From Falsarthrobacter nasiphocae (GTDB lineage: Bacteria > Actinomycetota > Actinomycetes > Actinomycetales > Micrococcaceae): DNA of 64,000 nt. The position numbers and the translations under genes are program-made. Under the pieces are notes generated by a model, which was not told the origin of the DNA, did not search any database, and saw nothing but the letters and a program-made list of their open reading frames with translations. Below are positions 1 through 9,367 of this stretch, one piece after another. How positions within the stretch are numbered: the stretch's first letter is position 1; the number at the start of each line of letters is the position of its first letter. The DNA is taken from positions 248,001 to 312,000 of the forward strand of contig NZ_JAVDUI010000001.1 of assembly GCF_031456275.1 (NCBI RefSeq), written 5' to 3'.

Positions 1-674
1 AGACCGTGGAGCAGAACGACAAGGGCGTCGTCGTCACGATGGACAACGGCACCACGTACGAGGCGGAGATCTGCCTCGTCGCCGTCGGCCGCGGCCCGGT
101 CACCGAGGGGCTCGGCTACGAGGACGCGGGCATCACGATGGACCGCGGCTTCGTCATCACGAACGAGCGCCTCCACACCGGCGTCGGCAACATCTACGCC
201 ATCGGCGACATCGTCCCCGGCCTCCAGCTTGCACACCGCGGCTACCAGCAGGGCATCTTCGTCGCCGAGGAGATCGCGGGCCTCAAGCCGGTCGTCGTCG
301 AGGACGTCAACATCCCCAAGGTGACCTTCTGCGAGCCCGAGATCGCCTCCGTCGGCTACACGCAGCCGAAGGCTGAGGAGAAGTTCGGCAAGGAGAACAT
401 CGAGGTCAGCGAGTACAACCTCGCGGGCAACGGCAAGTCCTCCATTCTCGGCACCGGCGGCCTCGTCAAGCTCGTCCGTCAGAAGGACGGCCCCATCGTG
501 GGCGTTCACATGGTCGGCGGCCGCATGTCCGAGCAGATCGGCGAGGCTCAGCTCATCGTCAACTGGGAGGCGTACCCCGAGGACGTCGCCACGCTCATCC
601 ACGCACACCCCACGCAGAACGAGTCCATCGGCGAGGCTGCCATGGCGCTCGCTGGCAAGCCCCTCCACGGCTAG
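1..674 (+). CDS. lpdA: Dihydrolipoyl dehydrogenase, C-terminal part (5' end outside window)
   Basis: E3 flavoprotein that reoxidises dihydrolipoyl groups of the pyruvate/2-oxoglutarate dehydrogenase complexes with NAD+. The frame is open from the first base, so the gene is cut by the window edge and about 222 residues remain. Visible are the end of the FAD-binding domain (YAIGDIVPG, the Asp that contacts FAD ribityl) and the dimerisation domain ending in HAHPTQNE, whose His-Pro and Glu form the catalytic His-Glu pair of the partner subunit. sucB, the E2 partner, follows 84 bases downstream on the same strand. The call is firm; which complex it serves is inferred from sucB. Confidence 0.95.
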   Translation, partial: TVEQNDKGVVVTMDNGTTYEAEICLVAVGRGPVTEGLGYEDAGITMDRGFVITNERLHTGVGNIYAIGDIVPGLQLAHRGYQQGIFVAEEIAGLKPVVVEDVNIPKVTFCEPEIASVGYTQPKAEEKFGKENIEVSEYNLAGNGKSSILGTGGLVKLVRQKDGPIVGVHMVGGRMSEQIGEAQLIVNWEAYPEDVATLIHAHPTQNESIGEAAMALAGKPLHG

Positions 675-758
675 CTCCCCGCTGCGGCCTGCCGTGCCCC
701 ACAGGCCCGGCAGGCCGCGCTTCCGTTCCGCTGCACGCTTCTCCAGGAGTGAAGAACC

Positions 759-2537
759 ATGTCAGAATTTGTCAACCTTCCGGCTCTCGGCGAGTCGGTC
801 ACTGAAGGCACCGTGACGCGCTGGCTCAAGTCCGTCGGCGACACCGTCGAGGTCGACGAGCCTATCGTTGAGGTCTCCACCGACAAGGTGGACACTGAGG
901 TCCCCTCGCCCATCGCGGGCACCATCGAGGAGATCCTCGTCGACGAGGACGAGACCGTCGAGGTCGGCGCGCCCCTCGTCAAGATCGGGGACGGCTCCGG
1001 CTCGTCCGCGGGCGAGTCCGATGCCCCCGCCGCCGAGGAGTCCTCCGACGACGAGGCCACCAAGGCTGCCGAGGCGAAGTCCGAGGAGCCGACGGCCGAG
1101 TCCGCCGACGAGCCCGCTGAGAAGGACGAGTCCTCCACCGAGGCCCAGGCCCCCAAGGGCGGCTCCGGCGAGGGCACCGAGGTCACGCTTCCCGCGCTCG
1201 GCGAGTCCGTCACCGAGGGCACCGTCACCCGCTGGCTGAAGTCGGTCGGCGACTCCGTCGAGGTCGACGAGCCGCTGCTCGAGGTCTCCACGGACAAGGT
1301 CGACACCGAGGTCCCCTCCCCCGTCGCGGGCACGCTCCTTGAGGTGCGCGCTGACGAGGACGAGACCGTCGAGGTCGGCGCCGTCCTCGCCGTGATTGGC
1401 GACGGCTCCGCGGCCGCCTCGTCGTCGGACGCTCCCAAGGAGGAGCCGAAGGACGAGCCCAAGGCTGAGAAGGCCGAGGAGGCCAAGGCCGCAGCCGCCC
1501 ACCAGGAGGCCCCGAAGGAAGAGAAGAAGGCTGAGGCCCCCAAGGCTGAGCCGAAGGCCGAGGCGCCCGCGCCGAAGCCCGCCGCTTCCTCCGAGGACCA
1601 GGGCGAGGCCGGCTACGTCACGCCGATCGTCCGCAAGCTCGCCAAGCAGCAGGGCGTGGACCTCTCCACGGTCAAGGGCACGGGTGTCGGCGGACGCATC
1701 CGCAAGGAAGACGTCGAGAAGGCTGCTGAGGCAGCTGCCTCGGCCCCCGCGGCGACGTCCAGCTCCTCGAGCCCGGTCCAGCGCAAGGCCCCCGAGGTCG
1801 TCGAGGACACGACGCTCCGCGGAACCACGCAGAAGGCACCTCGCATCCGCCAGGTCATCGCCCGCCGCATGCGCGAGTCCCTCGACATCTCGACCCAGCT
1901 GACGCAGGTCCAGGAAATCGACATGACTCGCGTGGCCAAGCTCCGCAACGCCGCCAAGACGAAGTTCCAGCAGGAGAACGGCACCAAGCTGACGTTCCTG
2001 CCGTTCATCGCGAAGGCTGTCGCTGAGGCGCTCAAGCAGCACCCGAAGCTCAACGCGGAGTACAACGAGGACTCGCAGGAGATCACGTATCACAACGCTG
2101 AGCACCTGGCGATCGCCGTGGACACCGAGAAGGGTCTCCTCGTCCCGGTCATCCAGGACGCGGGCCAGCTCAACCTCGCGGGCATCGCGGGCAAGATCGC
2201 GGACGTCGCGGCGCGCACGCGCAGCGGCAAGATCGGCCCGGACGAGCTCTCCGGCGGCACGTTCTCCATCACGAACATCGGCTCGGTCGGCGCGCTCTTC
2301 GACACGCCGATCATCAACCAGCCGCAGGTGGCCATCCTCGGCACGGGTGCCATCGTCAAGCGCCCGGTTGTCGTGACCACGGAGGACGGCGAGGACCAGA
2401 TCGCCATCCGCCACATGATGTACCTCTCGCTGACGTACGATCACCGTCTCGTGGACGGCGCGGACGCCGGCCGCTTCCTCCAGACGCTCAAGGCTCGCCT
2501 TGAGGGCGGCGCGTTCGAGTCGGAGCTCGGCCTCTAG
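759..2537 (+). CDS. sucB: Dihydrolipoamide acyltransferase (E2), two lipoyl domains
   Basis: E2 core of a 2-oxoacid dehydrogenase complex, 592 aa. Two nearly identical lipoyl domains lie at about residues 1-78 and 140-215, each with the lipoylation motif [10 protein letters not shown] (Lys43 and Lys180). Ala/Lys/Glu-rich linkers follow, then a peripheral-subunit-binding domain at about 284-320 ([15 protein letters not shown]) and the catalytic domain with [14 protein letters not shown] (active-site His562). The AGGAG at 745-749 supports the ATG at 759. The gene lies directly after lpdA and just upstream of the lipoate genes. The family is usually annotated sucB in actinobacteria, where one E2 can serve the pyruvate complex too, so succinyl or acetyl specificity is not settled here. 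Confidence 0.93.
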   Translation: MSEFVNLPALGESVTEGTVTRWLKSVGDTVEVDEPIVEVSTDKVDTEVPSPIAGTIEEILVDEDETVEVGAPLVKIGDGSGSSAGESDAPAAEESSDDEATKAAEAKSEEPTAESADEPAEKDESSTEAQAPKGGSGEGTEVTLPALGESVTEGTVTRWLKSVGDSVEVDEPLLEVSTDKVDTEVPSPVAGTLLEVRADEDETVEVGAVLAVIGDGSAAASSSDAPKEEPKDEPKAEKAEEAKAAAAHQEAPKEEKKAEAPKAEPKAEAPAPKPAASSEDQGEAGYVTPIVRKLAKQQGVDLSTVKGTGVGGRIRKEDVEKAAEAAASAPAATSSSSSPVQRKAPEVVEDTTLRGTTQKAPRIRQVIARRMRESLDISTQLTQVQEIDMTRVAKLRNAAKTKFQQENGTKLTFLPFIAKAVAEALKQHPKLNAEYNEDSQEITYHNAEHLAIAVDTEKGLLVPVIQDAGQLNLAGIAGKIADVAARTRSGKIGPDELSGGTFSITNIGSVGALFDTPIINQPQVAILGTGAIVKRPVVVTTEDGEDQIAIRHMMYLSLTYDHRLVDGADAGRFLQTLKARLEGGAFESELGL

Positions 2538-2580
2538 CCGAGACCGCAGTGCCCGCGCACTTCCGCGCGGGAGAGGATCC

Positions 2581-2611
2581 GAGGGGGTCCGGCCACTGGC
2601 CGGGCCCCCTC
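2581..2611 (+). terminator. Hairpin terminator after sucB
   Basis: Inverted repeat with 14-base arms (GAGGGGGTCCGGCC and GGCCGGGCCCCCTC, one G-T pair) and a 3-base loop, 44 bases after the sucB stop. No clear T-run follows, as is common in high-GC actinobacteria. Confidence 0.65.
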
Positions 2612-2622
2612 GGCCCGTCTGA

Positions 2623-2700
2623 GCGCCCGAAGGCCCGGTGGGGCCCGGTGTTCGGTGGACCTCGTTGTCCCGACGGCGCCCGATGGCCCGGTGTTCGGTG
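2623..2700 (+). repeat. Short direct repeats between sucB and osmC
   Basis: Two overlapping repeat families. GCGCCCGAAGGCCCGGTG at 2623-2640 recurs at 2676-2693 with one change. GCCCGGTGTTCGGTG at 2643-2657 recurs exactly at 2686-2700. The stretch is noncoding and precedes the osmC-type gene by about 100 bases. Function unknown; it could be replication slippage or a regulatory array. Confidence 0.6.
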
Positions 2701-2797
2701 TCCTCCCAACATCGTCCGATAGCCTCAGAACCGCAGGGCGCTCTGGCCCCCCCCGAGGGGCAGCGCCGATGTCACCACACAAGCGAAGGAGCACGAC

Positions 2798-3229
2798 ATG
2801 GCTATCATCCGCACCGCCACGACCACCTGGGAAGGCAACCTCTCCTCCGGCGAGGGACGCGTCAACCTGGACACCTCCGAGCAGGGCACCTTCGACGTCA
2901 CCTGGAAGGCCCGCGCCGAGGAGGCCGACTACAAGACGAGCCCCGAGGAGCTCATCGCTGCCGCCCACTCGTCATGCTTCTCCATGGCGCTGTCCCACGC
3001 GCTCGGCGAGGCCGGATACACGGCTGAGGAAATCCGCACGAGCGCCAGCGTCTCCTTCGTCCCGGGCGAGGGCATCAAGGGCTCCGAGCTCAGCCTCTCC
3101 GCTCGCATTCCGGGCATCGAGGACGAGGAGTTCCAGCGCCTTGCCCAGGGTGCCAAGGACGGCTGCCCCGTCTCGCTGGCTCTCGCCGGCATCGAGATCA
3201 CGCTGAAGGCGGAGCTCATCCAGGCCTAG
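2798..3229 (+). CDS. OsmC family peroxiredoxin
   Basis: Predicted thiol-dependent hydroperoxide reductase of the OsmC/Ohr family, 143 aa, a normal length for the family. The two redox cysteines are in AHSSCFSMAL (Cys60) and KDGCPVSLAL (Cys123), and the N-terminus has the usual WEGNLSSGEG strand. The AAGGAG about 10 bases upstream of ATG 2798 supports the start. It stands alone between two hairpin terminators. OsmC proteins act on organic hydroperoxides and the family is known to use lipoylated partners for reduction in some bacteria, so its place beside lpdA/sucB/lipA is suggestive but not proof of that route. Confidence 0.9.
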   Translation: MAIIRTATTTWEGNLSSGEGRVNLDTSEQGTFDVTWKARAEEADYKTSPEELIAAAHSSCFSMALSHALGEAGYTAEEIRTSASVSFVPGEGIKGSELSLSARIPGIEDEEFQRLAQGAKDGCPVSLALAGIEITLKAELIQA

Positions 3230-3244
3230 CAGCACTGCCCCGTC

Positions 3245-3281
3245 GGGCCCCGGGTTCGCGCAGACGCGCGGCCCGGGGCCC
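3245..3281 (+). terminator. Hairpin between osmC-type gene and the convergent kinase gene
   Basis: Perfect 10-base arms GGGCCCCGGG (3245-3254) and CCCGGGGCCC (3272-3281). It sits between two convergent genes and can serve both strands. Confidence 0.7.
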
Positions 3282-3293
3282 TTCGCGTGGCGC

Positions 3294-4388
3294 TCACCTT
3301 TCCCGCCTCCGCTCCCCTGGCGCGGGGAGCGGCTCAGTCGTGAACGACGACGAGGCCTGCGGCACCCCAGCCCATCCCACCCCTGCAACCCGAGTGGCCG
3401 CACCGCGCGCCGCGGCCCGCCGCCACGCCTCAAGGCCGGGGCGCCGCCGGGCGTCATCCGCGAGGGAGTCGTCCACGAGCCGGCTCAGGCGGGCCAGGGA
3501 TGGAAGGACCGCCGCGAGCGGCGGGCGCGAGGCCTCCGGCCCCGGGACGGCACCCACGGCGAGCCGCCACGCGAGGGCGCCGAGGCCGTAGACGTCGTCA
3601 GCTGGGCCGTCACCGGGCGCGGCGGGGAGGAACCCGTCGGCCGCCCACCGCGGCGCCGCGGTGTCCCCGATGCGCCGCGCCGAGCCCAGGTCCCCCACCA
3701 CGGCCCGCCCGTCTGCGTCGAGGAGAATGTTGCCTGGGTGGAGGTCGCCGTGGACGAAGCCCGCCCGGTGCAGTGCGGTGAGGCCCTCAGCCACGTCGAG
3801 GATGATGCGCAGGACCTCCCCGGGCGTCAGCCTGAGCAGTCCGTTTCGTGCCTCCACGGTGCCGCCAGGAGCGAGCCGCAGGGCCAGCCCGCCCGCGGTC
3901 ATCCCCTCCGGCCGCGCCTCGAGCCCAGAGGAGCCCCTGGTGACCCCGGTCCCCGCGAGCCGGGGCCGCTCCCCCAACCCGGCGGGTCCTCGCCCATCAC
4001 GCACTCCGGCGGGCCCAAGCGCCTCCCGCGGCGCGCTCGATCTGAACGGCCCAGGCGCGTCCCGCAGCCCGCGGCCCCACGGCCGCGCGGGCAACGCCCC
4101 ACGAGCCCTGCCCGGCTCCCTGCCGGCCCCTTCCGCTGCCGCGTCCCCCGCCACTGCGACCACCCGCGGGTGCGACATCAGCGCCGCCACGCGACGCTCC
4201 AGGTCACCGGCGTTCTCCTTCCATGCCACCCAGCCCCGCACGGGGCACTCCGCGAGCCAGACCTCCCCGCTCGAGCCAGCCCCGAGGAGGCGGCGCCTCA
4301 CGAGGCCCGGTCGCGCCGTGCGCGGGCTCAAACCCTCAGCCTGGGCCGCCCGCCGAGCCCGTGTCGTGTGCCTCACCTGCCTATCCAT
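3294..4388 (-). CDS. Atypical protein-kinase-like protein
   Basis: Kinase-fold protein of 364 aa with a shortened, non-canonical motif set: glycine loop LGAGSSGEVW (35-44), ATP-binding Lys in VAWKEN (Lys57), catalytic loop HGDLHPGN (213-220, Asp215) and GDLGSA (232-237) in place of DFG. DDVYGLG (264-270) matches the F-helix region. There is no clear APE motif, and about 85 residues of Gly/Arg/Pro-rich low-complexity sequence sit between the N-lobe and the catalytic loop. The HGDLHPGN form resembles phosphotransferase/Rio-like kinases as much as Hanks-type ones. No membrane segment. The start at 4388 (MDRQVRHTT) was chosen over one 13 codons upstream because it leaves more room for the divergent lipB promoter. 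Substrate unknown. Confidence 0.75.
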   Translation of the reverse strand: MDRQVRHTTRARRAAQAEGLSPRTARPGLVRRRLLGAGSSGEVWLAECPVRGWVAWKENAGDLERRVAALMSHPRVVAVAGDAAAEGAGREPGRARGALPARPWGRGLRDAPGPFRSSAPREALGPAGVRDGRGPAGLGERPRLAGTGVTRGSSGLEARPEGMTAGGLALRLAPGGTVEARNGLLRLTPGEVLRIILDVAEGLTALHRAGFVHGDLHPGNILLDADGRAVVGDLGSARRIGDTAAPRWAADGFLPAAPGDGPADDVYGLGALAWRLAVGAVPGPEASRPPLAAVLPSLARLSRLVDDSLADDARRRPGLEAWRRAAARGAATRVAGVGWAGVPQASSSFTTEPLPAPGERRRER

Positions 4389-4478
4389 ACGACTGTTGTA
4401 CACCGCCCGCCAGGCGCCGTCGCCCACTTATCCACAGGCGAGCCGGGATGGCCGGAGGCCCGGTGGATCACCCTCGAC

Positions 4479-4507
4479 CTGACGGATCACGGTCAGGGGC
4501 CTAAGCT
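4479..4507 (+). promoter_or_regulatory. Predicted lipB promoter, leaderless spacing
   Basis: CTGACG (4479-4484), 17-base spacer, TAAGCT (4502-4507), then only 7 bases to the lipB ATG. No ribosome binding site fits, so the transcript is probably leaderless. Confidence 0.45.
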
Positions 4508-4514
4508 GGGGTGT

Positions 4515-5228
4515 ATGGCTGTTTCGTTGCGGAGGATTGGGCTCGATCCCGAGTTTGTCGACTACGTCGAAGCGTGGGACCTGCAGAAGTCCGTTCACGC
4601 GGACGTCCTGGCCGGTCACCTGCCGAGCACCGTCCTGCTCCTGGAGCACGCGCCCGTCTACACGGCGGGCCGGCGGACCGAGGACCACGAGCGCCCCGTT
4701 GACGGCAGCACGCCCGTGGTCGACGTCGACCGCGGAGGCAAGCTCACGTGGCACGGTCCCGGCCAGCTGACGGTCTACCCGATCCTGCGCCTCCCGGATC
4801 CCTCGAAGGTGCGGGAGTACGTGTGGAACATCGAGCAGCTGATCATTGACGTCCTCGAGCGCTACGGCGTTCGCGGCCAGCGCATCGACGGCTGGGAGGG
4901 CGTATGGCTTCCGGCCGACGACGCCCGGCCGCCGCGCAAGATCGCCGCCATTGGCATGCGCGTGAAGGAAGGCGTGAGCATGCACGGTTTCGCGCTCAAC
5001 GTCTCCAACAGTCTTGACCCCTACAGCCGCATCATCCCGTGCGGCATCACCACGGCCGGTGTCACAAGCCTCGAGGCAGAAACCGGCCAGTCCCTGACCC
5101 CAGAGCAGGTCGCCGCGACCGTCGAGGAAATGTTCTCGGCCCGCGCAGCGTTGTTTGACGCAGAGACGTCAGCGCCTCAGCCCGACGACTCGCCCGCAGA
5201 AGGATCGCCGAAAGGAAACACCCCATGA
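4515..5228 (+). CDS. lipB: Lipoyl(octanoyl) transferase LipB
   Basis: Transfers octanoate from acyl carrier protein to the lipoyl-domain lysine, the first step of lipoate assembly; the likely targets include Lys43/Lys180 of the neighbouring SucB. 237 aa. Signature [16 protein letters not shown] (74-89), catalytic Lys142 in PRKIAAIG and catalytic Cys176 in RIIPCGI are all present. The start MAVSLRRIG was chosen because homology begins there; the frame stays open far upstream only because of antisense coding by the kinase gene. The stop codon overlaps the lipA start (ATGA), so translation is probably coupled. Confidence 0.95.
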   Translation: MAVSLRRIGLDPEFVDYVEAWDLQKSVHADVLAGHLPSTVLLLEHAPVYTAGRRTEDHERPVDGSTPVVDVDRGGKLTWHGPGQLTVYPILRLPDPSKVREYVWNIEQLIIDVLERYGVRGQRIDGWEGVWLPADDARPPRKIAAIGMRVKEGVSMHGFALNVSNSLDPYSRIIPCGITTAGVTSLEAETGQSLTPEQVAATVEEMFSARAALFDAETSAPQPDDSPAEGSPKGNTP

Positions 5229-6244
5229 CGCTCGCCCCTGAAGGCCGCAGGCTCCTTCGCATCGAGCAGCGGAACAAGGCCGTGCCGGTCGAGCGCAAGC
5301 CCGAGTGGATCAAGGCCAAGGTCAATGTCGGCCCCGAGTACGTCGACATGAAGGGCCTCGTCAAGAAGGAAGGCCTTCACACGGTGTGTGAAGAGGCCGG
5401 CTGCCCCAACATCTTCGAGTGCTGGGAGGACCGGGAGGCCACGTTCCTCATCGGCGGCTCCGAGTGCACGCGCCGGTGCGACTTCTGCCAGATCCACACG
5501 GGCAAGCCCAGCCCCCTCGACCGCTTCGAGCCCACGAAGGTCGCGCGCAGCGTCCAGCAGATGGGGCTGCGCTACGCGACCGTGACGGGCGTGGCCCGCG
5601 ACGACCTCGAGGACGAGGGCACGTGGCTCTACGCTGAAACGGTCCGCAAGATCCACGAGCTCAACCCGGGCACGGGCGTGGAGCTTCTCATTCCGGACTT
5701 CTCCGGAAAGAAGGAGTACATCGACGAAATCTGCGCGTCCGCCCCCGAGGTGTTCGCCCACAACGTCGAGACCGTTCCCCGCATCTTCAAGCGCATCCGC
5801 CCGGCATTCCGGTACGAGCGCTCCCTCGACGTCATCTCCCAGGGCCGCGACCACGGCATGGTGACGAAGTCCAACCTCATCCTCGGCATGGGCGAGACCC
5901 GCGAGGAGATCAGCCAGGCCCTCCAGGACCTGCACGACGCCGGCTGCGACCTCATCACGATCACCCAGTATCTGCGCCCCTCCGAGCTGCACCTGCCGGT
6001 GGACCGCTGGGTCAAGCCGCAGGAGTTCGTCGAGATCTCGGACGAGGCCGAGGAGATCGGCTTCCTCGGCGTCATGTCGGGCCCGCTCGTGCGCTCCTCC
6101 TACCGCGCCGGCCGCCTGTGGGCCACGGCCATGCGCAAGAAGGGCCGCGAGCTCCCGCCGCAGCTCGCACACATCGAGGACTCGGGCTCAACGCTTCAGG
6201 AGGCGAGGAGCGTTCTGGCTCGCCACGAAGCCACCGCACAGTAA
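5225..6244 (+). CDS. lipA: Lipoyl synthase LipA
   Basis: Radical SAM enzyme that inserts two sulfurs into the octanoyl group placed by LipB. 339 aa, the usual length. The auxiliary-cluster cysteines are at 55, 60 and 66 ([12 protein letters not shown]) and the radical-SAM CxxxCxxC at 81, 85 and 88 (CTRRCDFC); the C-terminal VRSSYRAG carries the serine that ligates the auxiliary cluster. Start overlaps the lipB stop by four bases with an AAAGGAAA upstream. Forms an operon with lipB and probably the DUF4191 gene 12 bases downstream. Confidence 0.97.
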   Translation: MTLAPEGRRLLRIEQRNKAVPVERKPEWIKAKVNVGPEYVDMKGLVKKEGLHTVCEEAGCPNIFECWEDREATFLIGGSECTRRCDFCQIHTGKPSPLDRFEPTKVARSVQQMGLRYATVTGVARDDLEDEGTWLYAETVRKIHELNPGTGVELLIPDFSGKKEYIDEICASAPEVFAHNVETVPRIFKRIRPAFRYERSLDVISQGRDHGMVTKSNLILGMGETREEISQALQDLHDAGCDLITITQYLRPSELHLPVDRWVKPQEFVEISDEAEEIGFLGVMSGPLVRSSYRAGRLWATAMRKKGRELPPQLAHIEDSGSTLQEARSVLARHEATAQ

Positions 6245-6256
6245 ACTGGGAGCATC

Positions 6257-7057
6257 ATGGCAAAAAACTCCTCCGCCTCGAACCCCGCTGCCGCGGCGTC
6301 CCCGTCAGCCAGCGGCTCCTCCGCCACCGGCGGGCGCTCGCGCCGCTTGTTCTCGCGCCGCGGCTCCTCGGCCGCCTCGGGTCCCCGCAAGCCCGGGCAG
6401 CTCGCCCAGATGCGGCAGGCCTTTGACCTGACGCGGCGCAACGACCCGAAGCTCGTTCCGTACATGCTTCTGGCGTTCTTCGGCTCGATCATCGTGCTCC
6501 TGGCCGTGGGCCTGCTCGTCAAGAACTGGATCACGTTCCTCATCCTCGGCATCGTCATTGGTGCCCTGGCCGCCATGATCATCCTCTCGCTCCGGGCCCA
6601 GAACGCGGCCCTGACTCAGCTCGAGGGTCAGCCGGGCGGGGCGCGGGCGGCCATGTCGCTCTTGCGCCGCGGATGGATCATGCCCGAGGAGCCTGTCGCG
6701 GTGAACCCCCGCTCGCGTGACCTCATCTTCCGCGCCGTGGGCCGCCCGGGCGTGGTCCTCGTGACGGAGGGCCCCACGGGCCGCGTGCAGCAGATCGTCA
6801 ACGCGGAGAAGACGCGCATGCGCCGCATCCTCCCGGACGTCCCGATCCACGTCATCCACTCCGGTACGCAGGACGGCCAGGTCAAGCTCCAGGACCTGCC
6901 CAAGACCATGCGCGCCCTTCCCGCCAAGATCACCAAGGACGAGGTCGTCGCGGTGGACAAGCGCCTGACGTCCATCGGCCGGGCCGCGCTTCCGATCCCC
7001 AAGGGCGTCGACCCCACGAAGGCCCGCGCGAGCCGCAAGGGCCTCCGCGGCCGCTGA
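6257..7057 (+). CDS. DUF4191 family membrane protein
   Basis: 266 aa. The first ~50 residues are Ser/Ala/Pro/Arg-rich, followed by two adjacent transmembrane helices at roughly residues 65-115 ([14 protein letters not shown] and [19 protein letters not shown]) and a soluble C-terminal domain with [20 protein letters not shown]. This matches the actinobacterial DUF4191 family, which is regularly found after lipA and has no established function. TGGGAG at about 6246 precedes ATG 6257. The position suggests co-transcription with lipBA. Confidence 0.85.
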   Translation: MAKNSSASNPAAAASPSASGSSATGGRSRRLFSRRGSSAASGPRKPGQLAQMRQAFDLTRRNDPKLVPYMLLAFFGSIIVLLAVGLLVKNWITFLILGIVIGALAAMIILSLRAQNAALTQLEGQPGGARAAMSLLRRGWIMPEEPVAVNPRSRDLIFRAVGRPGVVLVTEGPTGRVQQIVNAEKTRMRRILPDVPIHVIHSGTQDGQVKLQDLPKTMRALPAKITKDEVVAVDKRLTSIGRAALPIPKGVDPTKARASRKGLRGR

Positions 7058-7085
7058 TCTCAGGCGGCAACGACGCACCGACACA

Positions 7086-7120
7086 AAAGGCTGCCCTCCC
7101 CACGCGGGAGGGCAGCCTTT
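7086..7120. terminator. Bidirectional terminator
   Basis: Perfect 15-base arms AAAGGCTGCCCTCCC (7086-7100) and GGGAGGGCAGCCTTT (7106-7120) around a 5-base loop, with A and T runs at the outer ends. It serves the DUF4191 gene and the convergent RDD gene. Confidence 0.93.
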
Positions 7121-7133
7121 GTGCTTGTCCGCG

Positions 7134-7592
7134 CTACCGGCGGAGGACGATGAGCCCGGCCGCCCGGTCATTGAGCCCCCGAAGGTCGGTGTCCATGACT
7201 GCGGCGGGGATGAAGAGGCTGAGGAGCAGGGAGCGGACGGCTGCCCGGACAAAGAAGGGCTGGCGGGTCAAGACCGACGACGACGGGGCCGCGGCCACGT
7301 GCACACCGACGGCCCGGTGCCCCAGGCTGGTGCCGAACAGGCCCACGAGGAGGACCTGCTCGACGATGAAGACGATGAGCGGGGCTGTCGTGGAATCCTG
7401 CCAGAAGACCTGGGCGATGACCGAGCAGGCGATCCAGTCGATGAGCAGGCCCAGCGCCCGCCGCCCCAGCGAGGCCACGGAGCCCGAACCGTTCTGCGGC
7501 AGGCCCAGGCGCTTGCCGGGCCAGCTCGACTCGTCCACCGGGGGCCCGTTCAGCCAGCCGCCAACGTCAGATCTCTCAAGGGACACGGACAT
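7134..7592 (-). CDS. RDD family membrane protein
   Basis: 152 aa from ATG 7592. The RDD signature is visible: [13 protein letters not shown] (41-53) with Arg and Asp in the first helix, a second helix around 70-90 ([21 protein letters not shown]), and a third about 115-133 followed by the terminal Asp/Arg ([11 protein letters not shown]). RDD proteins are small polytopic proteins, a few linked to Na+/H+ exchange, mostly without known function. An in-frame ATG at 7634 would add 14 residues, but [14 protein letters not shown] is the usual N-terminal context. Divergent from glnA; conserved neighbourhood in Micrococcaceae. Confidence 0.85.
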   Translation of the reverse strand: MSVSLERSDVGGWLNGPPVDESSWPGKRLGLPQNGSGSVASLGRRALGLLIDWIACSVIAQVFWQDSTTAPLIVFIVEQVLLVGLFGTSLGHRAVGVHVAAAPSSSVLTRQPFFVRAAVRSLLLSLFIPAAVMDTDLRGLNDRAAGLIVLRR

Positions 7593-7696
7593 AACCTCGC
7601 TCGGGTCGTCGTTGCTGTGGGTCAACCACTCCACGTTACCCGCGGCGGCTGGGCGCGGCGGCCCGTCGTCGTCGGAATCCCCTGGGAGCCGCGCGT

Positions 7697-7751
7697 GTTA
7701 CGTGCCGGAAACATTCCTGACTCAGGGGATTCACGCCCGGGTCCGTAGACT
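7697..7751 (+). promoter_or_regulatory. glnA promoter region with GlnR-like box
   Basis: GTTAC-n6-GAAAC at 7697-7712 is an exact match to the half-site described for actinobacterial GlnR (gTnAC-n6-GaAAC). A TAGACT hexamer at 7746-7751 fits a -10 element, which places the box at about -50, a normal activator position. Whether this organism has GlnR cannot be seen here. Confidence 0.5.
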
Positions 7752-7812
7752 GAAGACAACGGACGGGCCACGGCCCGCCCGACTACCGCGCCGCTACTCA
7801 AGGAGACTCTCC

Positions 7813-9237
7813 ATGTTCACGTCACCCGATGAAGTTCTCGAGTACATCAAGAAGGAGGACGTGAAGTTCGTCGACATCCGCTTCACGGACCTCCCTGGCG
7901 TCCAGCAGCACTTCAACGTCCCCGCGAAGACGGTGGACAAGGACTTCTTCGTCAATGGGCAGCTCTTTGACGGATCCTCCATCGCCGGGTTCCAGGGCAT
8001 CGCCGAGTCCGACATGCAGCTCATCCCCGATGTCGAGACCGCGTTCATTGACCCGTTCCGGGTGGAGCTCACGCTCGTCATGAACTTCTCCATCATCAAC
8101 CCCCGCACGGGCGAGCCGTACCACCGCGACCCGCGCGGTGTCGCCGAGCGGGCCGAGCAGTACCTCGCGTCCACGGGCATCGCCGACACGGCGTTCTTCG
8201 CTCCCGAGGCCGAGTTCTTCATCTTCGACAACGTCCAGTACGAGTCCCACCCGAGCGGCTCGTTCTACAAGGTCGACTCCGAAGAGGCATGGTGGAACTC
8301 GGGCCGCGAGGAAGAGGGCGGCAACCTCGGCTACAAGACCGCGGTCAAGGGCGGCTACTTCCCCGTGGCGCCCGTCGACAAGCAGGCGGACCTCCGCGAC
8401 GCGATCTGCATCGCCCTCGACGAGGCCGGCCTTGAGGTCGAGCGCTCTCACCACGAGGTCGGCGCGGCTGGCCAGGCTGAGATCAACTACAAGTTCGACA
8501 CGCTGACGCACTCCGCGGACGACCTGCTCAAGTTCAAGTACCTCGTCAAGGGCGTCTCCGAGGCGTACGGCAAGTCGGCGACGTTCATGCCGAAGCCGGT
8601 CTTCGGCGACAACGGCTCGGGAATGCACTGCCACCAGTCGCTGTGGAGCAACGGCGAGCCGCTGTTCTACGACGAGAAGGGCTACGCCGGCCTGTCTGAC
8701 GTCGCCCGCTGGTACATCGGCGGCCTGCTCAAGCACGCCTCTGCGGTCCTCGCATTCACGAACCCGACCGTCAACTCGTACCGCCGCCTCGTCAAGGGCT
8801 TCGAGGCACCGGTCAACATGGTGTACTCGCAGGGCAACCGCTCCGCCGGCATCCGCATCCCAATCACGGGCAGCAACCCGAAGGCCAAGCGCATCGAGTT
8901 CCGCGCGCCTGACGCCTCCGGCAACCCGTACCTCGCCTTCGCGGCCCAGCTCATGGCTGGCCTCGACGGCATCAAGAACCGGATCGAGCCGGCCGAGCCG
9001 ATCGACAAGGACCTCTACGAGCTCCCGCCGGAAGAGGCCAAGGGCATCCAGGTCGCGCCCGCGTCCCTCGAGGAGGCACTGCGCGCGCTCGAGGAGGACA
9101 ACGAGTTCCTCCAGGAGGGCGGCGTCTTCACGCAGGACCTCATCGACACGTGGATCGCCTACAAGCGCGAGCACGAGATCGCCCCGCTCAACCTGCGGCC
9201 GAACCCGTACGAGTTCGAGCTCTACTACGGCTGCTAA
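7813..9237 (+). CDS. glnA: Glutamine synthetase, type I
   Basis: Main ammonium-assimilating enzyme, 474 aa. Motifs: [14 protein letters not shown] (ATP/metal region), [18 protein letters not shown] (ATP site) and [10 protein letters not shown], whose Tyr is the site adenylylated by GlnE. AAGGAGA at 7799-7805 sets the ATG at 7813; the upstream frame is open but belongs to no gene. glnE lies convergent about 2.2 kb downstream, separated by the ABC cassette. A GlnR-like box lies about 100 bases upstream. Confidence 0.97.
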   Translation: MFTSPDEVLEYIKKEDVKFVDIRFTDLPGVQQHFNVPAKTVDKDFFVNGQLFDGSSIAGFQGIAESDMQLIPDVETAFIDPFRVELTLVMNFSIINPRTGEPYHRDPRGVAERAEQYLASTGIADTAFFAPEAEFFIFDNVQYESHPSGSFYKVDSEEAWWNSGREEEGGNLGYKTAVKGGYFPVAPVDKQADLRDAICIALDEAGLEVERSHHEVGAAGQAEINYKFDTLTHSADDLLKFKYLVKGVSEAYGKSATFMPKPVFGDNGSGMHCHQSLWSNGEPLFYDEKGYAGLSDVARWYIGGLLKHASAVLAFTNPTVNSYRRLVKGFEAPVNMVYSQGNRSAGIRIPITGSNPKAKRIEFRAPDASGNPYLAFAAQLMAGLDGIKNRIEPAEPIDKDLYELPPEEAKGIQVAPASLEEALRALEEDNEFLQEGGVFTQDLIDTWIAYKREHEIAPLNLRPNPYEFELYYGC

Positions 9238-9270
9238 CTCCCGCTGAGGCGGCCTGACCGCTCGCAACAA

Positions 9271-9302
9271 CGCCCGCTCTCCCCTCCCGGGGAGGGCGGG
9301 CG
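9271..9302 (+). terminator. glnA terminator
   Basis: Inverted repeat CGCCCGCTCTCCCC (9271-9284) and GGGGAGGGCGGGCG (9289-9302) with one T-G pair and a 4-base loop, 34 bases after the glnA stop. Confidence 0.85.
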
Positions 9303-9367
9303 CCGTGCGTTGCGGCGCCGCTGGACTGCCAGAGGAGGACGACGACGAGGCTGGCAGAAAGACGAAT

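Noticed and set aside
872-1390. Possible tandem gene duplication inside sucB
   Set aside because: The repeat is the two lipoyl domains, a normal feature of actinobacterial E2 proteins, not a separate duplication event worth reporting.
762-2444. A 560-codon open frame antisense to sucB
   Set aside because: sucB is unambiguous on the other strand. The antisense protein is low-complexity Leu/Arg/Gly/Asp sequence produced by mirrored codons.
3738-4514. Upstream extension of the lipB frame by about 259 codons
   Set aside because: The added part is antisense to the kinase-like gene and Pro/Arg-rich; LipB homology starts at 4515 with a promoter directly upstream.
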